This document shows positions 18,821-25,533 of a stretch of 25,533 nucleotides of DNA, one piece after another; position 1 is the first letter of the stretch, and the number at the start of each line of letters is the position of its first letter. The stretch is from a virus. The position numbers and the translations under genes were made by a program. The DNA lies in IMG/VR virus record IMGVR_UViG_3300037069_001810, positions 1 through 25,533 of that record; one strand, written 5' to 3'. A model generated the notes under the pieces. The model ran no database searches and was not told the DNA's origin. It worked only from the letters and a program-made list of their open reading frames with translations.

Positions 18821-19136
18821 ATCGGGCTCCAGTTTGTTGACCCTCGCTCCCGTCAAAGTGACGACAGCGGGAACCGCTGTCCAGATCAAAACGTCTGGGA
18901 CGAATTTTTCCGCGAAGACGGTGATCTTGCAAGCACTGTCCACCAACACGGAAGCTGTCGTCGTCGGCGATAAGGAAGTGAAGGCGAAAGCTGGGACGCA
19001 GGAAACACCGGAACAGCGCGGGGTCGAACTCCTACCAAAAGCTACGTTGGCTATAGATGTATGTGACAGTACCCAACTCTGGGTGGATGCACGAACATCC
19101 AAAGATGGTGTGGCTGTCTTGGTGCTTCTGGTATGA
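18813..19136 (+). CDS. Beta-rich virion protein, 107 aa
   Basis: It overlaps the previous gene by 8 nt. The sequence is a string of short strands: L-T-L-A-P-V-K-V-T, T-A-V-Q-I-K-T-S-G, K-T-V-I-L-Q-A-L-S-T-N-T-E-A-V-V-V-G, then D-S-T-Q-L-W-V-D-A and V-A-V-L-V-L-L-V. The order resembles a common small phage structural fold (V.iQA...N...v.vG......G..l.pG......d...l.v.a). Such proteins are head-decoration, neck or fibre-adaptor parts. The assignment rests on this pattern only. Confidence 0.6.
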   Translation: MPESGSSLLTLAPVKVTTAGTAVQIKTSGTNFSAKTVILQALSTNTEAVVVGDKEVKAKAGTQETPEQRGVELLPKATLAIDVCDSTQLWVDARTSKDGVAVLVLLV

Positions 19137-20452
19137 GTCGTATTCGCTCGGGTGGAGTGTTTTCGCCTTATGGTGCTACCTGCACGCTACCGGGCGTTTC
19201 CAGCCGACATGCGAATATTGAAGTTTTCACGCCTACGTCGCCTTTTTCGAGTCCTACCAGTATTTTTACGGAGGACGCGACTGCACTGGCGCGTGCGTCT
19301 GAAGCTGAAGTTACTGCGAACCACTACTCGGAAAAGCTCGCGAACCAACTGTTCTACGGCAACAAAACGGAAAAAGGCAAATTCTTCGGTTACGGCGAAT
19401 ACGGCTACGCCGGGGTCAAACAAGGCAACGCGGTCGAACTGACGTTCAAGGAAGCGACCGTACCGCTTTACATCGTGTCGGCTAGCACGCCGCGCGTGAA
19501 GGTGTGGCTAGTCAAAGAAGAAGGCGCTGAAGAAACCCTCGACGAAACCGAAGCTCACATTGCACTCCGGGCGGGGCTTACGAGTGTGCCGCTCCCGGCC
19601 CCGGCGGAAGTTCTCGGCGGCTCCCTGCCGAGCGCGGGCAGCGACGCGATCTGCGCAGTCTGGTGCCCCGCAACAGACGAGTTCTGGGAATTCCGGCGTC
19701 TCAAAACGTTCGCGGCCGGGGAACACAAAGGCGAATGGAAGTGCCCGATCGGCGGCTACGCGCACCCGGCGTCCACCGCAAACGGGGTCTTCCCTACGGG
19801 TGTTGGCTTGTCGATGGGCAACAGCGCATCCGGCCTCATGCGGACCGGCGGGATGATCACGATCGCGGACCTGATCCGCGTCCTCCGCGGCGGCAAGATC
19901 GGCCATGCTCTCGCCGTCACCGCCCCCGTCACCAAGTCTCCCGCCAACAGCGCGTTCCTCGCGCCCGCGACCAGGAACGACACGCGCGAAAACACGACCG
20001 TCTTCCTCGAAGACGGCTCGACTGCGAACCCGTCAAAAGGGACCGTAGACGCTGTCCCCGAGGGCCTGTGGTGCGCGTTCCCTGCGGCCAGCAAAGCGAG
20101 CGAATTCGGGATCACGAAACCCGTCGCCGCCGCGATCTACGAAGCGATCCGCGAACACGGACTGTTCGTTCGTGACTCCGGCCCGAACTGCTCGTTCAAC
20201 CTGGAGGACGCCCGCGCCCTACCAGTCGGTCACCCTCACATCAACCCGTTCGCCGGAGCCACGAGTGTCGGGAACACGGCGACGCAGATCAACGAATACG
20301 TGAACACGCCGCTCGAAGCGCTCGTCGGCTCGGTGTGGAAAGACGCGACGCTCCCCGCGCTCGAAGAGGACTTCCACGCGGAAAACGCGGGGTACCTGTT
20401 CGCGAAAATGCCGTGGCGCACCCTTGAACAACTCAAACCGAGGAGTAGCTAG
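19133..20452 (+). CDS. Large virion/fibre-like protein, 439 aa
   Basis: It starts at ATG 19133 (four-base overlap). The middle and C-terminal parts follow a family I know from actinobacterial genomes: P-L-Y-I-V-S-A-S-T-P-R-V-K-V, W-C-P-A-T-D-E-F-W-E-F-R-R-L, a Gly-rich S-M-G-N-S-A-S-G-L region, G-K-I-G-H-A-L-A-V-T-A-P, P-A-T-R-N-D, a V-P-E-G-L-W motif, and G-L-F-V-R-D-S-G. The usual family members read HALAL.iP, AIPEG.RFRLDP and YG..V.D. Their function is unknown, probably extracellular or carbohydrate-binding. In a phage it would be a tail appendage. The first 100 residues are more variable. Confidence 0.6.
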   Translation: MSRIRSGGVFSPYGATCTLPGVSSRHANIEVFTPTSPFSSPTSIFTEDATALARASEAEVTANHYSEKLANQLFYGNKTEKGKFFGYGEYGYAGVKQGNAVELTFKEATVPLYIVSASTPRVKVWLVKEEGAEETLDETEAHIALRAGLTSVPLPAPAEVLGGSLPSAGSDAICAVWCPATDEFWEFRRLKTFAAGEHKGEWKCPIGGYAHPASTANGVFPTGVGLSMGNSASGLMRTGGMITIADLIRVLRGGKIGHALAVTAPVTKSPANSAFLAPATRNDTRENTTVFLEDGSTANPSKGTVDAVPEGLWCAFPAASKASEFGITKPVAAAIYEAIREHGLFVRDSGPNCSFNLEDARALPVGHPHINPFAGATSVGNTATQINEYVNTPLEALVGSVWKDATLPALEEDFHAENAGYLFAKMPWRTLEQLKPRSS

Positions 20453-20709
20453 TGACCATTATCGCCGGGCTACTCATCGCCGCCCTGATCTTCCAAGCGG
20501 TCTCGCATCGCAGGCAGCTCGAGACCCAGGCAAGGTTCGCTGAGAAGGAGCGCAGAAGCCTCCTTGAACGGATACAGCACCCGGAGCTCCGCCAGCTGGA
20601 CATCCCGGAGGGTTATGAGCCGCCGGAGATCCCGGCTGACGCGGCGGAGCTAGCGTTTGTCGGTCAGGAAGTCCCCGAGTTCATCCACGTCGGAACCAAG
20701 GAGCCTTAG
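20452..20709 (+). CDS. Single-pass membrane protein, 85 aa
   Basis: GTG 20452 shares a base with the previous stop. Residues 2-17 (T-I-I-A-G-L-L-I-A-A-L-I-F-Q-A-V) are a transmembrane segment. A charged coiled-coil follows (R-R-Q-L-E-T-Q-A-R-F-A-E-K-E-R-R-S-L-L-E-R-I), then a Pro-rich acidic end. This N-anchored helix-plus-coiled-coil plan resembles spanin-like or holin-associated proteins. Without lysis neighbours here, the role stays open. Confidence 0.6.
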   Translation: MTIIAGLLIAALIFQAVSHRRQLETQARFAEKERRSLLERIQHPELRQLDIPEGYEPPEIPADAAELAFVGQEVPEFIHVGTKEP

Positions 20710-21393
20710 ATGCCCTCGATCGGGCTTGACACGAAGCACTGGACGCGGTTCTCGCCGCAAGGCAAGACCCAGGTCGTGAAGTGCCTCGGCTTCGCGTGCT
20801 ACTACTCCGCGGAAGCGGAACCGCCCGAAATCTCCTCGACCGGAACCGGCGGCACCGAACTCGCCGCGAACGCGACCCTGACCGTCGAACGCCCGCTGTG
20901 GTTCCGCGGGAAGGAACCCTCGACCACGGAAGCGCCCTACCAGCCTTCGACGCTCGAAGTGCGCGTCCCCTCGGCGGAAACGACCGGGACGGGCCAGATC
21001 GAAAACGAAGCGGTCACCGAAGCGAAGCTCGCCGCGAAAGCCGTGACCCCCGCGAAGGCTCTGGCTGCGACGACACCCACACCGTCGGGCACAGAATCGC
21101 TGACAGCGGAACTGGGGACCGCGGGCGTGACCCGTACTGTCGTCGCCGCGTACAACGCGAAACACGAAGCGTCCGCGAAAGTCAAAATCAAACACGGCCT
21201 GAACACCGAAGCGGTCGTCGTCTTCGCGTACACGGTGTCCTCCAAAAAACCCTCCGAACGTCTCGCTGACAGCGCGAGCACGGCCGGAGCGATCGCGAAA
21301 ATCAAAATCGAATCCGCTGAAGAAATCCTCGTGACGCTCGCTACGGGGGAACCCGCAGCGAAAGAAGAATTCTTCTACGTCGTGATGGGCTGA
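20710..21393 (+). CDS. Tail-fibre-like virion protein, 227 aa
   Basis: It starts at ATG 20710, directly after the previous stop. Residues about 97-120 contain I-E-N-E-A-V-T-E-A-K-L-A-A-K-A-V-T-P-A-K, the repeat unit (I....A.T.AKLA..AV.T.KL) typical of phage tail fibres. Beta-rich regions flank it: L-G-F-A-C-Y-Y-S-A near the start and V-A-A-Y-N-A-K-H, V-V-V-F-A-Y-T-V and E-E-F-F-Y-V-V-M near the end. Its last 19 bases overlap the 3' end of the antisense HNH gene. It probably sits in a tail spike or fibre. Confidence 0.65.
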   Translation: MPSIGLDTKHWTRFSPQGKTQVVKCLGFACYYSAEAEPPEISSTGTGGTELAANATLTVERPLWFRGKEPSTTEAPYQPSTLEVRVPSAETTGTGQIENEAVTEAKLAAKAVTPAKALAATTPTPSGTESLTAELGTAGVTRTVVAAYNAKHEASAKVKIKHGLNTEAVVVFAYTVSSKKPSERLADSASTAGAIAKIKIESAEEILVTLATGEPAAKEEFFYVVMG

Positions 21394-21893
21394 CGCTCCA
21401 GTTCTTCGATGGTCGGAAGCCGGTCGTGCTTTCGCATATTGCAGCCCGGATGCGCTGGCTGGGCGTTGCGGTAGGCATGTAGGCCTCCGCGCGATAGCGG
21501 CATCACATGGTCAACGTGGAAGGCATCGGTGATCGTTTCGCCGCAGATTCCGCAGAGTCCTTGGTGCATCTCAAGTAATTGGATCGGATCGACATCCTCA
21601 ACGAACTGATCTAGCTTGCGAGCGATTCTCGTCAGTTGTGTTCGAGCGCGTTTAGCCAGAGTCGTAGGGCGTTTTTGGCGCTCACGGATGGTCTCGCGTT
21701 CGCGTTCGTAGTAGGCATTTACGTAGGCGACGATCCGATCTTTCTCGCGCCGGTAGCGCGCAGCGCCAACATCGGAGACTCGCGTGCGATGGCGCTCCTT
21801 ATAAGTCGCGAGGTACTCGGAGTTCGCAGCCCTACAGGGCTCACAGCGGCACTTCGCCTTCACGTAACACGATCTGGTGCCGTGGCGCAGCAT
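21375..21893 (-). CDS. HNH homing-type endonuclease, antisense
   Basis: This 172-residue protein starts at the ATG at 21893 on the minus strand. The N-terminus H-G-T-R-S-C-Y with C-R-C-E-P-C (15-20) is a Cys-rich motif common in actinophage nucleases. The HNH core is at the C-terminus: C-G-I-C-G (114-118), F-H-V-D-H-V-M-P-L-S-R-G-G (125-137), N143 in Y-R-N-A-Q-P-A-H, and G-C-N-M-R-K (150-155). It is the only minus-strand gene in the late region and lies between the fibre-like gene and the portal gene, which suggests insertion of a selfish endonuclease. Its own -10 lies just upstream. Confidence 0.88.
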   Translation of the reverse strand: MLRHGTRSCYVKAKCRCEPCRAANSEYLATYKERHRTRVSDVGAARYRREKDRIVAYVNAYYERERETIRERQKRPTTLAKRARTQLTRIARKLDQFVEDVDPIQLLEMHQGLCGICGETITDAFHVDHVMPLSRGGLHAYRNAQPAHPGCNMRKHDRLPTIEELERQPITT

Positions 21894-21900
21894 GGCGCAA

Positions 21901-21906
21901 ATTCTA
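21901..21906 (-). promoter_or_regulatory. Candidate -10 (TAGAAT) for the antisense HNH gene
   Basis: On the minus strand TAGAAT (21906 to 21901) lies 7 nt before the HNH ATG, matching TATAAT at five of six positions. No good -35 is seen. The mRNA would be leaderless. It overlaps the region just before the portal gene's AAAGGA ribosome site (21911-21916). Confidence 0.4.
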
Positions 21907-21919
21907 ATGCAAAGGAACC

Positions 21920-23965
21920 ATGACGTACTACCCCGATCGCTCCGTTGCGGACCTAGATAAGTTGGCCATGATGGCCAAGGCTCCGAGGACGCGCTTGGAG
22001 CCTACGTGGTCCCTAAATTTGGCTTTTTATCAGGGTTACCAGTGGTTGTTCTGGAACCAGGGCCGTCTTGACAAACCTCGTCTCGACCCGCACCGGGTAA
22101 CGATCACCGACAACCGCATCATCGGCGTGGTCCGCAACGAGATCGCGAAGATGACGAAGCAGAAGCCGGCGTTCCAGGTCATCCCCACGACAGCATCGGA
22201 CGGGGACACGCAGGCCGCGAGGACGGGGGAGAAGATCCTCGACTACCTGTGGCGGCACCTGAACCTGCGGACACAGCTCGAAGACGTGCTGCTCTGGTCC
22301 AGGATCACGGGGGCGGGGTTGTGGAAGGTGTGCTGGGACCCGTCTCTCGGCGAGAAGGTCTCGATCATCACCGACGGGGACGGTCAGCCCGTGATGCACG
22401 CGGAAACGGGCGCTCCGATGCGCCCCCACGAACTGCAGACCGAGCAGGGTCTCCCCGAAGGCCTGAAGGCCAAGACGATCGCTACGGGCGACGTGCATGT
22501 CGAAACGATCAGCCCGTGGGAAATCCTCCCCGACCCGGTGGCGCAGCGCTTCTCGGAATGCGAATGGGTGATCCACGAGTGCGTGAAGTCCCCGGAGTAC
22601 GTCTCCCAGCACTTCGGCGTGGAACTGGACCCGGACACCGACGTCGTGCCGGGGGCCTTGGAAGCGCGTATGTTCCCTTCGCTTGAAACGGGCGGCTCGA
22701 GCGGCTACCGCGGCGTGAAGCTCCGCGAGTACTGGTGCAAGCCGAACACGGAGCATCCTGACGGGCACCGGGCGGTGTGGGCGAAAGGCAAGATCCTCAC
22801 CGAAGGCCCGAACCCCTATAAGGAGCATCTGCCGTTCGTGATGTTCCGCGGCATCCCGATGCCCGGACGGCTGTGGCCGACAAGCATCGTGGAGCAGCTC
22901 CGGGGTCCGCAGACGGAGCTCAACAAGATCCGCAGCCAGATCGTGGAGAGTGCGCAGCGTCTCGGTAACCCGGCGCTGATGACCTCCAAGCAGGCGAACG
23001 TGCAGTACTCGGGGACTCCGGGGGAGCGCATCGACTTTGATGACACGGTCCCGAACGCGAAGCCCGAATATTTGGTGCCGCCGCCGATGCCGCAGTACGT
23101 CCTGAACCAGCAGGACCGCATCGAAGCGTCGATGCAGGAGATCTCAGGCCAGCACGAGGTCTCCAATGCTCAGGTTCCCGCCGGGGTGAAGGCCGCTTCG
23201 GCGATCAATCTGCTGCAGGAAGCCGACGACACGCGCCTAGGGCCCGCGATCTATGACATGGAGGAAACGATCGGGTACGCCGGGACGATGTTGCTGAAGC
23301 TCGTGGCGTCCTATTACACCGAGGAACGGACGATCCTGATCGCCGGCGAAGACCACGCCCTCGACGCGACGGTATTCAAGGGTGCCGCCCTGAAAGGCAA
23401 CACGCATGTCGAAGTGCAGGCCGGGTCGGCGTTCCCGAAATCCAAGGCCGCGAGGCAGGCCGCGATCCAGGACATGCTCTCCCTGTACTTCCAGTATCAG
23501 GGCCAGCACGAAATGAACAAACGCCAGCTCGGCAAGGTGCTCCGCGATCTCGAAGCCGGGGGGCTGGAGAAACTGTTTGGGGACTTGTCGGTGGACGAGT
23601 CGCAGATCAACCGGGAGAACCAGCAGCTTTCCCAGGGTCAGCCGCTGCAGATCAACAGCTTCGATAACCAGGAAGCGCACATCGAAGGCCACACCGAATT
23701 CCAGAAGGGCGCGACGTACAGCCTGCTTCCGCCGCCGGTGAAAGTGATCGTCGAACGTCATGTCGCGGAACACCGTGAACAGCACATGCGCGAAATGGGG
23801 CCTCCGAAGCCAGAGACGGTGCCTTCGGAGACCCTCGCCTACAAGGACACGCCGCCCGACATCAAGCGCCAGATCGAGGCACAGGCGGGCTTGCAGCCCT
23901 CGCATGAATCGCAGTTGGAACGTCAAGAATCCAAACCGCAAGGAGCCTCCGCTAATGGCCGCTAA
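21920..23965 (+). CDS. Portal protein
   Basis: This is a 681-residue protein with AAAGGA ahead of ATG 21920. It reads as a large portal of the P22-like or podovirus-related type: W-S-L-N-L-A-F-Y-Q-G-Y-Q-W near the start, R-V-T-I-T-D-N-R-I-I-G-V-V-R-N-E-I-A-K-M-T-K-Q-K-P, a D-V-L-L-W-S-R-I-T-G-A-G-L-W-K segment, and G-R-L-W-P-T-S-I-V-E-Q-L-R-G-P-Q-T-E-L-N-K around 310-340. A Gln-rich helical C-terminal part follows, as in portal stems and clips. It would form the dodecameric ring at the packaging vertex. The portal call is firm; the subfamily is an inference. Confidence 0.85.
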   Translation: MTYYPDRSVADLDKLAMMAKAPRTRLEPTWSLNLAFYQGYQWLFWNQGRLDKPRLDPHRVTITDNRIIGVVRNEIAKMTKQKPAFQVIPTTASDGDTQAARTGEKILDYLWRHLNLRTQLEDVLLWSRITGAGLWKVCWDPSLGEKVSIITDGDGQPVMHAETGAPMRPHELQTEQGLPEGLKAKTIATGDVHVETISPWEILPDPVAQRFSECEWVIHECVKSPEYVSQHFGVELDPDTDVVPGALEARMFPSLETGGSSGYRGVKLREYWCKPNTEHPDGHRAVWAKGKILTEGPNPYKEHLPFVMFRGIPMPGRLWPTSIVEQLRGPQTELNKIRSQIVESAQRLGNPALMTSKQANVQYSGTPGERIDFDDTVPNAKPEYLVPPPMPQYVLNQQDRIEASMQEISGQHEVSNAQVPAGVKAASAINLLQEADDTRLGPAIYDMEETIGYAGTMLLKLVASYYTEERTILIAGEDHALDATVFKGAALKGNTHVEVQAGSAFPKSKAARQAAIQDMLSLYFQYQGQHEMNKRQLGKVLRDLEAGGLEKLFGDLSVDESQINRENQQLSQGQPLQINSFDNQEAHIEGHTEFQKGATYSLLPPPVKVIVERHVAEHREQHMREMGPPKPETVPSETLAYKDTPPDIKRQIEAQAGLQPSHESQLERQESKPQGASANGR

Positions 23966-24272
23966 CGTCCCGATGCTCGACCATGGCCGTGACGGTCAGA
24001 CGAACTCTGGTCCCGCGGGTCCCGAGGCGATCCAGGTCACGATCCGCCACATCGCCGCCTCCAAAGCGGTCCCCTCCGACGGCAACAAGGAGTCGGTCGC
24101 TCCTGCTCCTCGCCCGCCCGCGAACACGACCAAGAAGCCTCCTGCGCCCGCGAAACGCTCCACCAGCAAGAACCCGCTGAAGAAGGAGCCCCAATCCGGC
24201 TACGCGCAGGAATCCATGGACTCATGGTCGCGTGCCGCGAACGACGCGCGGAAGATGCACAGGGGCGAATAG
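23955..24272 (+). CDS. Pro/Lys-rich late protein, 105 aa
   Basis: ATG 23955 overlaps the portal end by 11 nt. After a short N-terminal part (I-Q-V-T-I-R-H-I-A-A-S), the middle is Pro/Ala/Lys-rich and disordered (A-P-A-P-R-P-P-A-N-T-T-K-K-P-P-A-P-A-K). The end is helical (S-M-D-S-W-S-R-A-A-N-D-A-R-K-M). Directly after a portal one expects a scaffold or protease gene; this is short and basic, so a scaffold role would be unusual. The family is unknown. Confidence 0.55.
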   Translation: MAANVPMLDHGRDGQTNSGPAGPEAIQVTIRHIAASKAVPSDGNKESVAPAPRPPANTTKKPPAPAKRSTSKNPLKKEPQSGYAQESMDSWSRAANDARKMHRGE

Positions 24273-24530
24273 ATGGAGCTCTACGTTCGCGGCGAAGACA
24301 GCAAGGTTTCCGCCGCACGCCGCCTGATCTCCGCGATCGACAATTGCGAGCAGGCGTGGAAGAACGACCGTGCGTACAAGGACATCCTGTTCAACCTCGA
24401 CAAGATCGAGCAGGAACTGGACCTTATGACCGCCTCAGCGGGCCAGAGAGCGGCGCGTAGAGCCTCATCGCCCAACATCGCAGGCCAAGACCCCGACGAC
24501 CGTTCAGAGGCCCCCAGCGAAGTCCAATGA
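24273..24530 (+). CDS. Small helical late protein, 85 aa
   Basis: The start follows immediately on the upstream stop. Residues 10-60 are helical and charged (A-A-R-R-L-I-S-A-I-D-N-C-E-Q-A-W-K, I-L-F-N-L-D-K-I-E-Q-E-L-D-L). The C-terminus is flexible. It may be a head-tail connector or assembly accessory from its place after the portal gene. No family is recognised. Confidence 0.55.
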   Translation: MELYVRGEDSKVSAARRLISAIDNCEQAWKNDRAYKDILFNLDKIEQELDLMTASAGQRAARRASSPNIAGQDPDDRSEAPSEVQ

Positions 24531-24898
24531 CCACGACCTATGAAGCGATCGCGGGCAACTCCCATGAAGCCACGAAAGGCCTCACGAACCGTTTCGCGGG
24601 CGAAAAGGAAACGACCGGTGCGCTCATCGAAGCGTCGGGGACGCTCAAGTCGCCGGCGGCGGGCAAGCAGCTCATCCTGTACTGGATCTGGCTGTACTCG
24701 AGCCAGGAAAACGCGGGCGAGGTCTCGGCGGTCGTGACCTTGGGCGCCAAAGAAGTCTACGTGACCTATCTCGGTAACCCGGGGGCGTTCGCGCACTGGG
24801 AGCCCGTCGAAGGCGAAGTCAACGACAAACTGGGCATCACGCTCTCGGGGACGCAGAAAATCGCCGTGTCCTTCACCTACTCCGAAAGGACCCCGTAA
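24527..24898 (+). CDS. Beta-rich virion protein, 123 aa
   Basis: It starts at ATG 24527 (four-base overlap). Strand-like segments are E-T-T-G-A-L-I-E-A-S-G, L-I-L-Y-W-I-W-L-Y-S, V-S-A-V-V-T-L-G, and K-I-A-V-S-F-T-Y. The composition (rich in Ala, Gly, Thr) and heavy GAA/AAA use match the other virion-type proteins here. It could be a decoration or tail accessory protein. The family is not identified. Confidence 0.6.
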   Translation: MTTTYEAIAGNSHEATKGLTNRFAGEKETTGALIEASGTLKSPAAGKQLILYWIWLYSSQENAGEVSAVVTLGAKEVYVTYLGNPGAFAHWEPVEGEVNDKLGITLSGTQKIAVSFTYSERTP

Positions 24899-25359
24899 TG
24901 CCCGCGAGCCTGTACTTGGAGGAAGCGTTCGAGAAATACGCGCTGCTGAAAGTCACGCCGACAGCGATCACGAAATGCTACCTGGGGTTCTCTACCGAAG
25001 CCCCCTTGAAAAAATGGTCGGGGACCGAATTCGAAGCGAAAGAACCCACGTCGGGCAACGGCTGGGCGCGGATCGAATCCTCCGGCGCGGAAAAACCGGG
25101 CTGGGAAGTCGCGACCAAAGCGGAAGGCGCGACGGGGTTCACGATCTTCAAGAACAAAAACGAAATCAAAACCGGGGCGGAAGCGTTCGAATTCAAAAAA
25201 CTGTCGGGCGGCGAATACAAACTCGAATACTGGGGCTTCTTCGACGCGCTCACGGCGGGGAACATGCTGCTGTTCGGGAAACTCGGGACGGCGCTCACGA
25301 TCAACGCGGCGTCCGAACTGAAAGCTGCCCCTAAAGAATTGGTGCTTGAATGCGAATGA
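24898..25359 (+). CDS. Tail-fibre/appendage protein of the DALTAGN type, 153 aa
   Basis: The start shares one base with the upstream stop. The sequence fits a widespread phage tail-appendage family: Y-L-G-F-S-T-E-A-P (Y.gL.t..P), then W-A-R-I-E-S-S at the GYaR position, then Y-W-G-F-F-D-A-L-T-A-G-N-M-L-L-F-G-K-L. The family's signature is wG..Da...GN.L..g.L, which is clear here. Of 17 Lys codons, 16 are AAA, a codon choice very different from the terminase. It is probably part of a tail fibre or baseplate appendage. Confidence 0.72.
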   Translation: MPASLYLEEAFEKYALLKVTPTAITKCYLGFSTEAPLKKWSGTEFEAKEPTSGNGWARIESSGAEKPGWEVATKAEGATGFTIFKNKNEIKTGAEAFEFKKLSGGEYKLEYWGFFDALTAGNMLLFGKLGTALTINAASELKAAPKELVLECE

Positions 25360-25364
25360 TGTAG

Positions 25365-25385
25365 CCTTCGTGGCTCCGACGAAGG
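25365..25385 (+). other. Hairpin overlapping a ribosome site
   Basis: CCTTCGT (25365-25371) pairs perfectly with ACGAAGG (25379-25385) around a 7-nt loop. Its 3' arm merges into the GGGGGGAGG purine tract that serves as ribosome site for ATG 25395. It could act as a terminator without T-tract or as a translation control on the next gene. Confidence 0.5.
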
Positions 25386-25394
25386 GGGGAGGCC

Positions 25395-25533
25395 ATGAGG
25401 AAGCTTGGGGGCATCATCGCGGTGCTGGTCGTGCTGTGCGGAGCGCAGGCGGCGGATGCTCGGAGGGCGGCTGCGGAACCTGTCGCGAGGGAACTGGTCC
25501 GGTCTGGTCCGGCTTCGACAGCGAGGGATTTCT
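25395..25533 (+). CDS. Secreted protein, N-terminal fragment
   Basis: ATG 25395 follows a strong GGGGGGAGG site. The first 46 codons are in the window. M-R-K-L and then G-G-I-I-A-V-L-V-V-L-C-G form a signal peptide, with a probable cleavage after A-Q-A (about residue 19). The mature part begins A-D-A-R-R-A-A-A-E. A phage-encoded exported protein could be a secreted hydrolase or a lysis factor. The frame would continue directly into the hydrolase fragment at the left end if the ends were joined, but that is unproven. Confidence 0.65.
   Translation, partial: MRKLGGIIAVLVVLCGAQAADARRAAAEPVARELVRSGPASTARDF

Noticed and set aside
16505-19102. Two minus-strand ORFs of over 400 codons opposite the terminase (16505-17743, 17876-19102)
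   Set aside because: Long antisense frames are expected in high-GC genes; the plus strand carries Walker and nuclease motifs, and the antisense readings show none.
1-25533. CRISPR arrays, insertion sequences or rRNA
   Set aside because: No regularly spaced repeats, transposase motifs or rRNA-like sequence were seen on reading both strands.

Overview
The window looks like most of a temperate phage or prophage of a high-GC Gram-positive (actinobacterial) host. Three things point that way: a fragment of an Rpf/transglycosylase-like cell-wall hydrolase, an actinobacterial-type (mIHF-like) integration host factor, and virion proteins of kinds common in actinobacterial phages. A tyrosine integrase and a repressor switch indicate lysogeny. 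The 439-residue virion protein resembles sequences I associate with Thermoleophilia (Solirubrobacter/Conexibacter relatives), but that host guess is weak.

Layout, left to right. (1) 1-610: the 3' end of a cell-wall hydrolase, an HNH endonuclease and a terminator. (2) 655-1440: an immunity switch. A leftward Cro/CI-type repressor faces a rightward ribbon-helix-helix gene, with readable divergent promoters and repeated ACTTCCG sites between them. (3) 1278-9467: one tightly packed early operon of 21 genes. Of its 20 junctions, 18 are 4-nt ATGA/GTGA overlaps. It carries a ParB-like protein, zinc-ribbon and HTH proteins, a possible OB-fold protein, a PD-(D/E)XK nuclease, a replication-initiation pair, a small C5-cytosine methyltransferase, mIHF, an excisionase-like HTH protein and the integrase. 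(4) 9468-12906: small accessory genes, a second C5-methyltransferase, and a recurring GTGTCTAG gene junction. (5) 13017-15260: small regulators and zinc-ribbon proteins, a second ribbon-helix-helix gene, an unusual 336-bp spacer, and a run of hairpins ending in a terminator. (6) 15261-25533: the late region. It holds three tandem small paralog-like proteins, the large terminase, several beta-rich tail or fibre-like virion proteins, an antisense HNH gene, the portal protein, more virion proteins, and the start of a secreted protein cut by the window end.

The genes fit one programme. A repressor controls an early operon for replication, modification and integration, and packaging and virion genes follow. 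No DNA polymerase or helicase is visible, so replication would rely on the host. No major capsid, scaffold, protease or tail-tape gene is recognisable, so either the window is only part of the phage or the element is unusual. The best unusual signals are the GTGTCTAG micro-ORF junctions, the switch with apparently leaderless transcripts, the AAC-rich direct repeats at the split replication gene, the hairpin cluster at 14943-15049, the paralog trio before the terminase, and a sharp AAA/AAG codon contrast between late genes.
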